Shown here in pieces: positions 24,685 to 33,255 of a stretch of DNA of 37,060 bases. Positions within the stretch are counted from its first letter, which is position 1, and the number at the start of each line of letters is the position of its first letter. The translations under genes and the position numbers were made by a program. The notes under the pieces are model-generated. The model was not told the DNA's origin and made no database searches. It saw only the letters and a list, made by a program, of their open reading frames with translations. This DNA is from Desulfurellaceae bacterium (GTDB taxonomy: Bacteria; Desulfobacterota; Binatia; Bin18): positions 1 to 37,060 of the forward strand of contig JAGWBB010000042.1 in NCBI GenBank assembly GCA_021296095.1, written 5' to 3'.

Positions 24685-26259
24685 ATGACCGAACAGCAGG
24701 AGCGGTGGGGGAGTCGGCTCGGCATCATTCTGGCCGTTGCCGGCTCGGCGGTCGGGCTGGGCAACTTCCTGCGCTTTCCCGGCCAGGCTGCCCAGCACGG
24801 CGGCGGGGCGTTCATGATCCCCTACCTGTGCGCCCTGCTCTTTCTGGGCATTCCGCTGTGCTGGGCGGAGTGGACCATGGGCCGCTACGGCGGGCGCAAG
24901 GGTCTGCACTCCGCTCCGTCCATCCTGGGCGTGATCGGCAAAGGCGCCCCGGCCCGCTATCTGGGCGTGCTGGGCATCCTCGCCCCGCTGCTGGTCAACA
25001 TGTACTACGTGCTGATCGAGGCCTGGTGCCTGCGCTATTTCCTGGCCTATGTGACCGGCGACCTCGACCTCGGCTCCGACCCCGCCCAGTACGCGGCCCG
25101 CTCGGGCGACTTTTTCCGCACAGTCAGCGGCGACGGTGCCAACGGCCTGATCCCGGACGGCAGCGCCGGGCTGGTGTTCCTGCTGTTCGTCATCGGCTTT
25201 AACCTGTGGTTCATTCGCCGCGGCCTGGCCAAAGGCATTGAAACCTTCTGCAAGATCGCCATGCCGGCCCTGATCGTGTGCGCCCTGATTGTGCTGGTCC
25301 GGGTCTTGACCCTGGGCACGCCCGACCCGGCCCGGCCCGACCAGAACGTGCTGGCCGGCCTGGGTTTCATGTGGAACCCCGACCTGTCTCATCTGGGCGA
25401 TTTCCAGACCTGGCTGGCGGCCGCCGGACAGGTCTTTTTCAGCATCGGGATCGGCTTTGGCATCATCATCAACTACGCCTCCTACCTGACCAAGAACGAC
25501 GATGTGGTCCTGTCCGGGCTGACCGCCTCGGCCACCAACGAGTTCTGCGAGGTGGCGCTCGGCGGCCTGATTACCATTCCGGCCGCCTTTGTGTTTGTCG
25601 GGGTCGGCCTGGCGGTCGGCTCCACCTTCGGACTCGGCTTTCAGACCCTGCCCATCGTCTTCGCCTCCATGGGCGAGGCCGGTCGTCTGATCGGAGCGAT
25701 CTGGTTCTTCATGCTCTTTCTGGCTGCGGTCACCAGCTCCCTGTCCATGCTCCAGCCGGTGTTCGCCTTCCTGGCCGAAGCCCTGGGCCTGTCCCGCTCC
25801 AGAGCCCTGGTGTATCTGGGCGGCCTGACCAGCCTGGGCGCGCTGTGGGTGCTGTACTTCAGTCGCGGCCAGGTCGCCCTCGACACCATAGACTTCTGGG
25901 TCGGCACCCTGGCCATTGTCATCCTGGCCACCGTCCAGAGCGTGTGCTTCAGCTGGGTGTTCGGCATCGACAGGGGCCTGGCCGAGGCGCATACCGGGGC
26001 GCAGCTGCGCATACCGGGCGTCTTCCGCTTTGTCATGAAGTATGTGACGCCAGCCTATCTGCTGATCGTCCTGATCGGCTTTTGTCTCCAGAGCCTGCCG
26101 GGCTATGTCCGGGGCTTGGCCGACAACACGGTCGCCGGCTGGACCCTGGTTTTTATCGGGCTGATCCTGGTCCTGCTGGTGGTCATCACCAGAATCGGAG
26201 AGCGGCGCTGGCGGGCGGCCGGGCTGGATATTGACGGGCGCCTGCCGCCCAAGGACTGA
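24685..26259 (+). CDS. Sodium-dependent transporter, neurotransmitter:sodium symporter (NSS/SNF) family
   Basis: A 524-residue integral membrane protein with about 12 hydrophobic segments. The first holds the NSS signature [18 protein letters not shown], where the unwound helix binds Na+ and substrate, then [10 protein letters not shown]. Bacterial members import amino acids with Na+. It starts 4 bp after the F420-type oxidoreductase and is followed by a 40-residue membrane peptide, an arrangement known for NSS transporters with a small subunit. The substrate is not determined. Confidence 0.92.
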   Translation: MTEQQERWGSRLGIILAVAGSAVGLGNFLRFPGQAAQHGGGAFMIPYLCALLFLGIPLCWAEWTMGRYGGRKGLHSAPSILGVIGKGAPARYLGVLGILAPLLVNMYYVLIEAWCLRYFLAYVTGDLDLGSDPAQYAARSGDFFRTVSGDGANGLIPDGSAGLVFLLFVIGFNLWFIRRGLAKGIETFCKIAMPALIVCALIVLVRVLTLGTPDPARPDQNVLAGLGFMWNPDLSHLGDFQTWLAAAGQVFFSIGIGFGIIINYASYLTKNDDVVLSGLTASATNEFCEVALGGLITIPAAFVFVGVGLAVGSTFGLGFQTLPIVFASMGEAGRLIGAIWFFMLFLAAVTSSLSMLQPVFAFLAEALGLSRSRALVYLGGLTSLGALWVLYFSRGQVALDTIDFWVGTLAIVILATVQSVCFSWVFGIDRGLAEAHTGAQLRIPGVFRFVMKYVTPAYLLIVLIGFCLQSLPGYVRGLADNTVAGWTLVFIGLILVLLVVITRIGERRWRAAGLDIDGRLPPKD

Positions 26260-26273
26260 ACGGGAGTGGAGCG

Positions 26274-26396
26274 ATGACGGCTGGGGGCTGGATTTTCATG
26301 CTGACATCGGTCGGCTTCGTGCTGGGGCTGGTCGGGTTCTGTTTTTACCGGGTGTTGAGCGGGTCGGGAACGCACCGGCCGGGGGATGACTCGTAG
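26274..26396 (+). CDS. Small membrane peptide, putative NSS transporter small subunit (MetS-like)
   Basis: A 40-codon gene: ATG 26274, TAG 26394-26396, with GGGAGTGGAG just upstream. The peptide starts MTAGGWIFML, has one hydrophobic span (SVGFVLGLVGFCFY) and ends in a short polar tail. It lies 14 bp after the symporter and is closed by a terminator that begins right after the stop. Methionine/alanine NSS importers have a comparable tiny subunit (MetS); the likeness here is in position, size and topology rather than clear sequence identity. Confidence 0.65.
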   Translation: MTAGGWIFMLTSVGFVLGLVGFCFYRVLSGSGTHRPGDDS

Positions 26397-26419
26397 GGTG
26401 ATGGAGCATCACCTTTTCT
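26397..26419 (+). terminator. Rho-independent terminator closing the symporter operon
   Basis: GGTGATG (26397-26403) and CATCACC (26407-26413) form a perfect 7-bp stem with a GAG loop, followed by TTTTCT. It starts directly after the stop codon of the 40-residue peptide. Confidence 0.75.
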
Positions 26420-26503
26420 CCAGGGCGTGCGAACCGGCGGCCGGGGACCGCTCGAAACGAGAAGCAGCATAGGGACGCGGTGGGGCGATTTCAAGCCGAC
26501 GCC

Positions 26504-27220
26504 TCAGGCCATGCACCGCTCCAGCCGCTCCTTGCGCCTCGGCCAGTCCGGCAGCACCCGATCCAGCAGGGCGAAAAAGGCCGGCCCATGGTGGGGCTCG
26601 GCAATGTGGCACAGCTCATGGGTGATGACATAGTCAATCGCCTCGACCGGCGCCTCGACCAGGCGGCGGTTGAGCAGCAGCCGCGAGGTCGGCGACATCG
26701 ACCCCCAGCGCCGACGCAGCCGTCGGACGCTCAGCCCCTGCGGCCGGACCGCTTCCGGGTCGGGGAAGCGCGCCAGGTTCACCTCCAGCCGTTCGGCGAA
26801 TTTGACCTGAGCCCGGTCGCGGTACCAGCCTTCGACCAGCCCGCGCGTGACCTCGGCCCGCTCAGGTTCACGGCTGTGGACAAGGATAAAGCCACGGCTC
26901 AGCCTGACCGTCGCCCGCGCGTGGGGCAACACCTTCAGGCGATACCGCCGGCCGAGATAGCGATGGGTTTCGCCGGCCACAAAACGCCGCTCGGGCGTCT
27001 GGGGCAGATACCGGGCGAAAAGGCGCTGCTGGCGGCGCACCCAGGCCGCACGCTTGCGCACCTTGTCGGCAATGGCCTCCAGCGGGGCGTCGAGCGGCGC
27101 GGCAACCACAACCGTCGCATCCGGCTCCACGCCGATCTCCAGGGTCGCGCGCTGGCGGCGCACCACCGCGAACTCAATCGTCTGCGCGCCGTAACGCACC
27201 CGATGCCGCTCCGCCCTCAT
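26504..27220 (-). CDS. YgjP-like M48 metallopeptidase domain protein (DUF45)
   Basis: A 238-residue protein with the zinc-protease motif HELCH, followed by the third ligand in HHGPAFFALLD and the upstream RRWGSMS/LLLNRRL segments. This is the YgjP/SprT-like fold often encoded beside type I restriction genes. Its start overlaps the end of the hsdR C-terminal frame by 4 bp (ATGA), so it is the last gene of the hsdR unit. The biological role of these proteins is poorly known. A role in controlling the restriction enzyme by proteolysis is a hypothesis. Confidence 0.85.
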   Translation of the reverse strand: MRAERHRVRYGAQTIEFAVVRRQRATLEIGVEPDATVVVAAPLDAPLEAIADKVRKRAAWVRRQQRLFARYLPQTPERRFVAGETHRYLGRRYRLKVLPHARATVRLSRGFILVHSREPERAEVTRGLVEGWYRDRAQVKFAERLEVNLARFPDPEAVRPQGLSVRRLRRRWGSMSPTSRLLLNRRLVEAPVEAIDYVITHELCHIAEPHHGPAFFALLDRVLPDWPRRKERLERCMA

Positions 27221-27993
27221 CCGGGAAACCTCGCCCTGGCCAGCTTCACGATCTCGGCCTCCAGCTCATCCAGGACCTCGTCCGACAGCGCGATGCCTTT
27301 CTCGTCGCGCAGCACATCGAAAAAGTAGTCGTCGATGGCGTTGCGCAGGCTGTTCTGGGCGACGGCGTTGGACCACATGTCAACGATGTGGTGAGCCTTG
27401 ACGATATCAATGATGGCCAGGGCGATAGTGGCGACCTCGACCCTGTCGAGCGGCTCGCTATCGGCGCGGACCAGCGCTCCGTCGAGAATGCCAAAAAACG
27501 CCTGCCCGTCGTCGTTGCCTCTGAGCGGCTCGGGCACGTCGCGGCCCCGGTCCTTGCGGGCAACCTTGGCGGCCAGCTCAAGCACCCGGTTGAGATAGTC
27601 GCGCTCGGACAGCCGTCTGGCGCGGTAGTCGCGGATCGTCTCCTCCAGCAGCTCCGAGAAGCGCCGGTAGAAGCTCGGGTCCTCGTCCAGCCTCTCGGTG
27701 AGGGTCCGCCGCGTGGCGCTGGCGATGCGGTCGGCCTTGGAGGCGTCGGAAATGCCCGTCTCGTCAACAATCGCCCTCAGCGCCTCGGGGTCGTTGATAT
27801 TGACGGCTTCGATAATGGTCTCGGCCGGCCCGGCGACCACCTGCTCATCGAGCAGCCGCCGTATCGTGGGCTCGAACTCCTTGACATCGACCGTCTCCTG
27901 GTAGCGCAGGCGGACCGCGTGCCGCAGCTCCGAGAAGCGCTGCCAGTCGCGCTTGAGCGTGTCAATCTGCGTCTGGTCGAACACGTCAAGCAC
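27217..27993 (-). CDS. hsdR: Type I restriction enzyme HsdR, C-terminal part (frameshifted gene)
   Basis: 258 residues from the GTG at 27993, all helical, matching the HsdR C-terminal region that binds the methyltransferase: the DTLKRDWQRFSELRHAVRLRY segment, RRLSERDYLNRVLELA and NSLRNAIDDYFFDVLRDE. The same frame is open upstream to about 28078 and there encodes KAVRQDFYERLRAFGRCLHI, the sequence expected to follow directly from the upstream frame. So this is the second piece of one gene, broken near 28078. Independent translation is uncertain. Confidence 0.85.
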   Translation of the reverse strand: MLDVFDQTQIDTLKRDWQRFSELRHAVRLRYQETVDVKEFEPTIRRLLDEQVVAGPAETIIEAVNINDPEALRAIVDETGISDASKADRIASATRRTLTERLDEDPSFYRRFSELLEETIRDYRARRLSERDYLNRVLELAAKVARKDRGRDVPEPLRGNDDGQAFFGILDGALVRADSEPLDRVEVATIALAIIDIVKAHHIVDMWSNAVAQNSLRNAIDDYFFDVLRDEKGIALSDEVLDELEAEIVKLARARFPG

Positions 27994-30502
27994 CTTGTGC
28001 GACGAGAGCGCAATGTGCAGACAGCGGCCAAAGGCGCGCAGCCGTTCGTAAAAGTCCTGACGGACAGCCTTGCTCCATGTCCCGCGTGTTCCTGACCGGC
28101 CGAAAGAGGTCCCACAGCTGATCGTGAAGCTGGGGCAGCCTGCGGATGTGCTCCCGCACGTCGTGCAGCGTCCCGGTCAGGTCCGCCGCGTCAAACCCCT
28201 GGAAGGCGGTATAGGTGGACAGCGCCTTGTCCAGCTCGCCGAGCAGCCCCTCGTAGTCGACGATGAAACCGAACTGCTTCTCAAGCCCGTCCTCCTCGTA
28301 CAGCCGGTTCACCCGCGCGATGGCTTGCAGCAGGGTGTGTTCGCGCAGCGACTTGCACACGTACAGCACCGCGTTGCGGGGCGCGTCAAAACCGGTCAGC
28401 AGCTTGGACACGACGATGAGGATTTCCGGCTCGCCCGGCCCCTTGAAGGCGTCAATGATCCGGCGATTATACTCGCCCTCCGTCCCGTACTGCGCCATCA
28501 TCCGCGTCCAGAACGCACGGACGAGGTCTTGGGATGCCGAATCAACCTCTTCGTTGCCCTCATTGTCGTCGGGCGGCGAAATGACGATGGCGCTGCTCAC
28601 CTGCCCGAGCGCGTCGAGCGCCGCCTTGAAGCGCACGGCCGCAGCCTTGGACGGGGCGACGAGCTGGGCCTTGAAGCCGCTCCCCTGCCAATACCGCCGG
28701 AAGTGTTCGGAGATATCGAGCGCCTTGGCCCGAATCGCCTGGTCGGTCTTGGCCAGGGCGTCCATGCGCGAGAACTTCCGCTTGAGGTCGGCCCGCTGCC
28801 GTTCGTTCAGCCCCCCGCTGAGCTTTTCGAACCAGCGGTCGATCATGTCCGGGGTGAGGCGCTGTGCGACAATCCGGCCCTCGTACAGCAGCGGCACCAC
28901 GGCTTCGTCGGCAACCGCCTCGTCTATGGCGTAGGTGTCGATAAGCCCGCCGAAGGTGGACAGGGTGTTCTTCTCCTTGTGCAGCAGCGGCGTGCCGGTA
29001 AAGCCGAGGTAGCAGGCCCTGGGCAGGATGCGCCGCATCTTCATGGCCAGCTCGCCGTGCCCGCCGTAGCGGCCGGTCTGGCTGCGGTGGCTCTCATCCA
29101 CCAGCACGAAGATGTTGGGGTCTTCGTCGGCCGCTGCGCCGCTCCGCGCCGCAATGTCGAATTTGTTGATGATGGTGGTGACCAGTGACGTCTTGTTGCG
29201 GATCAGCTTGAGCAGATGCGCGCCGCTGGTCGCCCGGACCGGCTCCATTTCGCACGACCGGAAGGTATCCCTGATCTGCCGGTCGAGGTCGTCACGGTCG
29301 GTCACGATGACGATGCGCGGGTTGGGAATGTCGTGGTCGAGCGCCAGGGCGCGGCCCAGCATGACCATGCTCAGCGACTTGCCCGAGCCCTGGGTGTGCC
29401 AGATGACGCCGCCCCTGCGACGGCCGGCCGTGTCGAACTGCTTGACCCGCTCCACGGCCCTGCAAACGGCGAAGAACTGCTGGTGACGGGCGATCTTGCG
29501 CACGCCGCCGTCAAAGACGGTGAAGCGTCGTACCAGATCGAGCAGGCGTGCGGGCCGGCACAGGGCGAAGATGGCGCGGTCCTGAGCCGTGATGGCGCGT
29601 CCGCCCTCGGCCGCCAGCGCCTCGAAATGCGCCCGCGCGTCGGCCAGCCCGCCGGCATACACAGCCTGGGCTTCGGCCACCGCCAGCGGCCGGTCAATCA
29701 AGCCCTGCAAGCGGACCGGCGGCTCAGCCAGCGGCGTGTCGTCCTCAAGCGCGCCGACCAGGGCCGCCCGTTCGGCCGCGTTCGGCTCTGCCGCAGCCAG
29801 CTCGGCCAGCCGCTCATCGTCCTCCTCGCGCCACGCCTGCCAGAACTTGCGTGGCGTGCCGACCGTTGCGTAGCGCGCCTCGCGCCGGTTCAGGCTCAGC
29901 AGCAGCTGGGCGAAGTGGAACAGCTGCGGGATGTTGTCCTCACCCTGGTAGCCGATCAGCTGGCTGTCAGCCTTTTTCAGGCTTGCGGTCGGTCGTTTGT
30001 TTTCGATGACCACAAAGGGGATGCCGTTGACGAAGGCGACAATGTCACAGCGGCGGGTCTGGGTGCTGCCGGTTCGCTCGACCGCCATCTCTGCGGTCAC
30101 GTGATACACGTTGTTGTCCGGCGTGTCCCAATCGACATAGCGGAACGAGTACGACTTCGAGTCTCCGTCAATGGTCTTGGTAATGGTCGTACCCAGCACG
30201 AGCGTGTCATAGATGTCCTGATTGGTGCCGCGCAGGCCCTTGAGCCGGTCGGGCGTGGGCTTCAGCCGACGTATCGCCTCATGGGCGTCTTCGAGATCGA
30301 AGGCATACTCGCGGCCGCGATGCGTGAACCGGTTGAGCCGCAGCAGCTGCTCGGTCAGCACCTCGTCGAGGATGACGTTGCGCAGCCGCCCGCCGCGCAA
30401 GGCCAGCGCCTCAGCCTGAGAGAGCGGCCTGAAGCCCAACGCCACCAGGAGTTGCAGAGCCGGGATTTGGGACTGATATTTTTCGGTCGCGTCGAAGCTC
30501 AT
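27986..30502 (-). CDS. hsdR: Type I restriction enzyme HsdR, N-terminal nuclease and translocase part
   Basis: About 838 residues from the ATG at 30502. The nuclease domain has D153 and E167-x-K169 (IENKRP), the PD-(D/E)XK site. The motor domain has Walker A QGSGKS (371-376), LVDESHRS as the DEAD-like box and later helicase motifs (LLTGFDAPRN, QAIARVNR). The frame breaks after NTRDMEQ near 28078; the last 28 or so residues are out-of-frame sequence. About 23 bp seem to be missing, estimated from usual HsdR sequences. With hsdM absent, the system is probably inactive. Confidence 0.88.
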   Translation of the reverse strand: MSFDATEKYQSQIPALQLLVALGFRPLSQAEALALRGGRLRNVILDEVLTEQLLRLNRFTHRGREYAFDLEDAHEAIRRLKPTPDRLKGLRGTNQDIYDTLVLGTTITKTIDGDSKSYSFRYVDWDTPDNNVYHVTAEMAVERTGSTQTRRCDIVAFVNGIPFVVIENKRPTASLKKADSQLIGYQGEDNIPQLFHFAQLLLSLNRREARYATVGTPRKFWQAWREEDDERLAELAAAEPNAAERAALVGALEDDTPLAEPPVRLQGLIDRPLAVAEAQAVYAGGLADARAHFEALAAEGGRAITAQDRAIFALCRPARLLDLVRRFTVFDGGVRKIARHQQFFAVCRAVERVKQFDTAGRRRGGVIWHTQGSGKSLSMVMLGRALALDHDIPNPRIVIVTDRDDLDRQIRDTFRSCEMEPVRATSGAHLLKLIRNKTSLVTTIINKFDIAARSGAAADEDPNIFVLVDESHRSQTGRYGGHGELAMKMRRILPRACYLGFTGTPLLHKEKNTLSTFGGLIDTYAIDEAVADEAVVPLLYEGRIVAQRLTPDMIDRWFEKLSGGLNERQRADLKRKFSRMDALAKTDQAIRAKALDISEHFRRYWQGSGFKAQLVAPSKAAAVRFKAALDALGQVSSAIVISPPDDNEGNEEVDSASQDLVRAFWTRMMAQYGTEGEYNRRIIDAFKGPGEPEILIVVSKLLTGFDAPRNAVLYVCKSLREHTLLQAIARVNRLYEEDGLEKQFGFIVDYEGLLGELDKALSTYTAFQGFDAADLTGTLHDVREHIRRLPQLHDQLWDLFRPVRNTRDMEQGCPSGLLRTAARLWPLSAHCALVAQGA

Positions 30503-30599
30503 AAACGTACCGGAGATAAAGTGAGGTCGGTCGGAAAGCCGGTGTTCGCCCACAGCGTCAGCGAGGCATCCGTTCGCGTTTGTGGCAGTGTCTCGCTTT

Positions 30600-30925
30600 G
30601 AGATTCCCCCTCACCCCAGCCCTCTCCCTCCAGGGGCTCACGGCACGACAGTTTGGGAAATGGGACGGGAGGGGGGAGGGCTTCATCCCCTCCTGGGAGG
30701 GGTGCCGCGTGAGCGGCGGGGTGGGTTGTCCCCCGCCCCTGCTGCCGCGTCCGCAGGGAGCCGCCGGCAGCGTGCTTCAACCCCCCCCGGCCTTCGGCCA
30801 CCCCTCCCAGGAGGGGAACCGGCGACTCTTTTCCTCGTCTACGCAAAACTGTCGTGTCCTCAGCCCTCCAGGGGAGAGGGAGCAGGAAATTCCCTCCCCC
30901 TTGAGGGGAGGGCCAGGGAGGGGGA
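30600..30925. repeat. Cluster of palindromic repeat elements between modules
   Basis: This stretch holds no credible gene but at least five palindromic elements. CCCCTCCTGGGAGGGG (30687-30702) is followed by a CCGC-GTGA-GCGG hairpin (30705-30716). An inverted copy has GGCC-TTC-GGCC (30789-30799) followed by CCCCTCCCAGGAGGGG (30801-30816). CCCTCCAGGGG occurs at 30626 and 30864, and an 8-bp stem CCCTCCCC/GGGGAGGG lies at 30892-30912. It looks like REP/MITE-type repeats nested in one another. Confidence 0.7.
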
Positions 30926-31049
30926 TGCGTCACACACACAAGGACGATGTGAAGCTGAGACGCTACCGCGCTTGTCTTTGTCTTGCCATTTCAAACCTGT
31001 GGGTCTGCCCTCACCAGACAAAGGATCGGGACTCACCTGATCGACAAGG

Positions 31050-31083
31050 GGGCTCTGGAAATCCAGAGCCCTTTTGTTTTTTT
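31050..31083 (+). terminator. Strong rho-independent terminator with no visible gene in front
   Basis: GGGCTCTGGA and TCCAGAGCCC (31050-31071) form a 10-bp perfect stem around AA, followed by TTTTGTTTTTTT on the plus strand. No plus-strand gene lies within several kilobases upstream, and on the minus strand no T-run follows. The 31084-31108 gap to the VapC gene is otherwise empty. Confidence 0.75.
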
Positions 31084-31108
31084 GGCTTCGCCAAACAGCT
31101 GTCAAAGC

Positions 31109-31516
31109 TCATGAGGCGCGCCAGACTCGAAGCGGTGTCCACTCCGCAACGTGGGTGAAATCTCGGTCAGCCGATAACATGACCAGCTCGTGGCGGATGC
31201 AAAGCTGGGCGAGCAGCGCGTCAATGGTTCCGACCTGAACGCCGTGGCGACGGCACTCGTTGCGCAACCCAGCCGCGTCAATGTGGTCCTCGCGCCTCGG
31301 AACGATCATGGGTAAGGCGGCGAAGCGCTCCACGATCCGCGCCCCAGCCCTCGGTCCCTGATAGCCTTGCAACAATTCTTGCAGCACGATTCCGGTCGTA
31401 TGAATCGCTTCACCGCTCTGCAAGGCGTCCCGGAGACGCTGCACCTGGGGGCCTTCGGGCGCCGCATTGCGCCGCAAGGCCAGTGACCACACACTGGTGT
31501 CTACAAACAGCGTCAC
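31109..31516 (-). CDS. vapC: VapC-type PIN-domain RNase toxin
   Basis: 135 residues, a complete PIN domain with D6 (FVDTSVW), E47 (LQELLQG), D99 (GTIDALLAQL) and D117 (LSADRDF). VapC toxins cut tRNA or rRNA and block translation. The start overlaps the antitoxin end by 4 bp. Both genes look intact, in contrast to most neighbours in this island, as expected for an addictive pair. Confidence 0.9.
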   Translation of the reverse strand: MTLFVDTSVWSLALRRNAAPEGPQVQRLRDALQSGEAIHTTGIVLQELLQGYQGPRAGARIVERFAALPMIVPRREDHIDAAGLRNECRRHGVQVGTIDALLAQLCIRHELVMLSADRDFTHVAEWTPLRVWRAS

Positions 31517-31713
31517 CCGCGGGTCCGTTCACGCTTGTAGTCGTACTCGTCGTCCCAGTCGAACTTCCCGAACAAGTCGAGCAAGCGTTCCTGCTCTCGC
31601 CGAGCAATGAATTCCCGCAAGGCTCGGGTGACGGTCGCCTTCTTCGTTTTCTCGCCGCCGACTTCCAAGGCCTTGTTCAGGAGGGCCGAGTCTATCGCCA
31701 GATTCGTCGCCAT
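31513..31713 (-). CDS. vapB: VapB-type antitoxin
   Basis: About 66 residues: MATNLAIDSALLNKALEVGG, then KTKKATVTRALREFIARRE, a ribbon-helix-helix DNA-binding domain, and an acidic C-terminal tail (LFGKFDWDDEYDY) that would fill the VapC active site. I chose the ATG at 31713, 7 bp after GGAGAG; the ATG at 31728 lacks a site. Upstream, GTGTG occurs twice around an AT-rich TAATTTTAT, a possible promoter and operator. Confidence 0.87.
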   Translation of the reverse strand: MATNLAIDSALLNKALEVGGEKTKKATVTRALREFIARREQERLLDLFGKFDWDDEYDYKRERTRG

Positions 31714-31752
31714 TGTGTCACTCTCCACACATAAAATTACACACGGATAATC

Positions 31753-32283
31753 TCAGAGCGCCGCTGCGGTCAAGCGCCTGGAGCGTTTCACGTTGGGCTG
31801 TAGGTGCCCGTCATGCCGGACTTGATCCAGCCTCCAATTGTGTCCCCACGGTACTGCCGTGACAATCTGGTACAGCAGTTCCTCCGCGTTGCCTTCCTGG
31901 TTCAATTTGGCAACAGCGTGTTGCCATTTTTCATCAACGGATGGGACGGAACTCTGCCGGTTCAATTCTGCGACGGCTTGCCGCAGAAATTCAGGCTGAG
32001 AGTAGGCGGTGTAAAACTGTCTCATGTTTCGCAGATTACGCGGCGAAAAGCCGGTCACTGCGGGAAAGGCTGTAGACAGGTCGCGCGACAGGCGATCTAT
32101 GACCGCCTGACCCCAGCCGTGGGCGTTCTGCTTTTCGACGATTCCGCGTCCGATGTCCCAATACAGCAGAATCAGGTCACGGTTCACGGCCCGTGCCGCA
32201 GAAATCTGCGCCGATTGAATGCGCGACTTGACCTCGCCCAGCCAGGCCGCGTAATCAGCCGCTTTTGCGACGGTATCGGTCAT
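31753..32283 (-). pseudogene. DUF1016 (YhcG-type) protein, truncated after the N-terminal domain
   Basis: 176 residues starting after AGGAGG. The N-terminal DUF1016 domain is clear: ISAARAVNRDLILLYWDIG, then HGWGQAVIDRLSRDL and GFSPRNLRNMRQFY. Full proteins have about 350 residues and end in a PD-(D/E)XK-type nuclease domain. Here the frame leaves homology after AVPWGHN and ends in a 27-residue tail (RLDQVRHDGHLQ onward). That tail resembles translation of a widespread intergenic repeat, TGGATCAAGTCCGGCATGA on the minus strand. It is most likely a remnant. Confidence 0.75.
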
Positions 32284-32684
32284 TTCGTAATCCTCCTGCT
32301 TTTCCCGTCTCTTTACGGACAGGCGCAGGGCTTGGCCCAGTTGACGACCCCCTACCCCCCCTCTTCCTGTTTTTCAATGATTTCAGCATGTTAGCTCGCT
32401 ATATTGCCGTATAGGCACACTGCTCCGGGTAGCCCGGTTCCCGCACGAAGGGACCGTGAGCCTTGCCGACCACGACCGGGCACGTTCCCACTGGCGCGGG
32501 GTATAGAGGCTACCGCGTGGCATTGGCTGCGTGCGCTTTCTTTCCGCTTCCGCCACCATACCAATTATCTCCACCAGATGGGACAACGAACCCGCATCCT
32601 GGGTAGGGTATCAGTTTGAGCCGTAAACCATTGTTTTTACTGGCCAGAAAATTTCAAAGCGATACACGACCTGATATTCGCAGG
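32284..32684. other. 400-bp stretch without a recognised gene
   Basis: Short frames exist on both strands, but none has a ribosome site, a familiar motif or coding-like composition. It lies between the truncated DUF1016 gene and an hsdS tail. Nothing further could be supported. Confidence 0.5.
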
Positions 32685-32855
32685 TCATCTCTTTACCCGC
32701 CATTCGCCAGTGAGCAGCTTTTGCATCAGGCTGCGTTTCTGGCGTGCCACAGTGGCTATCTCAGCCTGAAACCTTTCTACCACCTCGCTCCCTGTCTTCA
32801 GGATTCCAGCAATCTCGCGCTGCTCAGAGAGAGAGGGGAGAGAAACGGTCATTTT
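32685..32855 (-). pseudogene. hsdS 3'-end fragment (tail copy 1)
   Basis: The frame encodes VSLPSLSEQREIAGIL, a helical segment, then RQKRSLMQKLLTGEWRVKR-stop. This is the distal conserved helix and C-terminus of a type I specificity subunit. It closely matches the end of the complete hsdS at 34749 (RQKRGLMQKLLTGEWRVK). The DNA also matches: about 50 bp around the tail differ at only a few positions. No target-recognition domain precedes it. Confidence 0.8.
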
Positions 32856-32868
32856 GCGTCTCCGCTTC

Positions 32869-33237
32869 CTAACGGCCAGGCTCGCCTTGATTCGGGGGAG
32901 CGTCGTGCAACACGAAACCCTCATCCGGCAAGAACCCGCTTGCTTCGATAGATTTGTGCTGAGGCACGAGCATCAACGGTTGATCCAGACCGGCCGCCGG
33001 GGTTGTCAGATACCATTCCTCTGTTCCCGCCTCGACCAGCAGTGACCGCAAATCGAGCAGACCGGCGCGGAATTGGCGCAACCGTTCCGGCCCAACGCCC
33101 GCCACCAGGTAGCGATCCAGGCCGTTCTGAGCCTCAACCGCTACCGCAATGTATTGCCCGCCCGTGGCATCCTGCGCCTCGAAAACCTGCGGGCCATCGT
33201 AAGAGAAGAGCGTGTTCGTGTGTTGGATCGTTTTCAT
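32869..33237 (-). CDS. DUF6575-like protein of unknown function
   Basis: 122 residues, soluble. The sequence has SYDGPQVFEAQDATGGQYIAV, DRYLVAGVGPERLRQFRAG and LLDLRSLLVEAG, which I associate with DUF6575-type proteins seen near toxin-antitoxin and restriction genes. The C-terminus stops at GFLPDEGFVLHD plus a few residues, right where the hsdS tail begins, so it may be cut short. No catalytic motif is visible. Confidence 0.6.
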   Translation of the reverse strand: MKTIQHTNTLFSYDGPQVFEAQDATGGQYIAVAVEAQNGLDRYLVAGVGPERLRQFRAGLLDLRSLLVEAGTEEWYLTTPAAGLDQPLMLVPQHKSIEASGFLPDEGFVLHDAPPNQGEPGR

Positions 33238-33255
33238 GCTCGCAGTGGGCCATCC

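Noticed and set aside
30600-30925. CRISPR array
   Set aside because: The repeats are palindromic, of unequal spacing and in opposite orientations, with no uniform spacers.
30580-31158. Open frames of 150-190 codons on both strands in the intergenic repeat cluster
   Set aside because: They are built from palindromic CCCCTCC/GGAGGGG repeats, with no protein-like composition.
32383-32619. Short frames on both strands between the DUF1016 remnant and the hsdS tail
   Set aside because: No ribosome site, no motif and no pairing with a neighbour.
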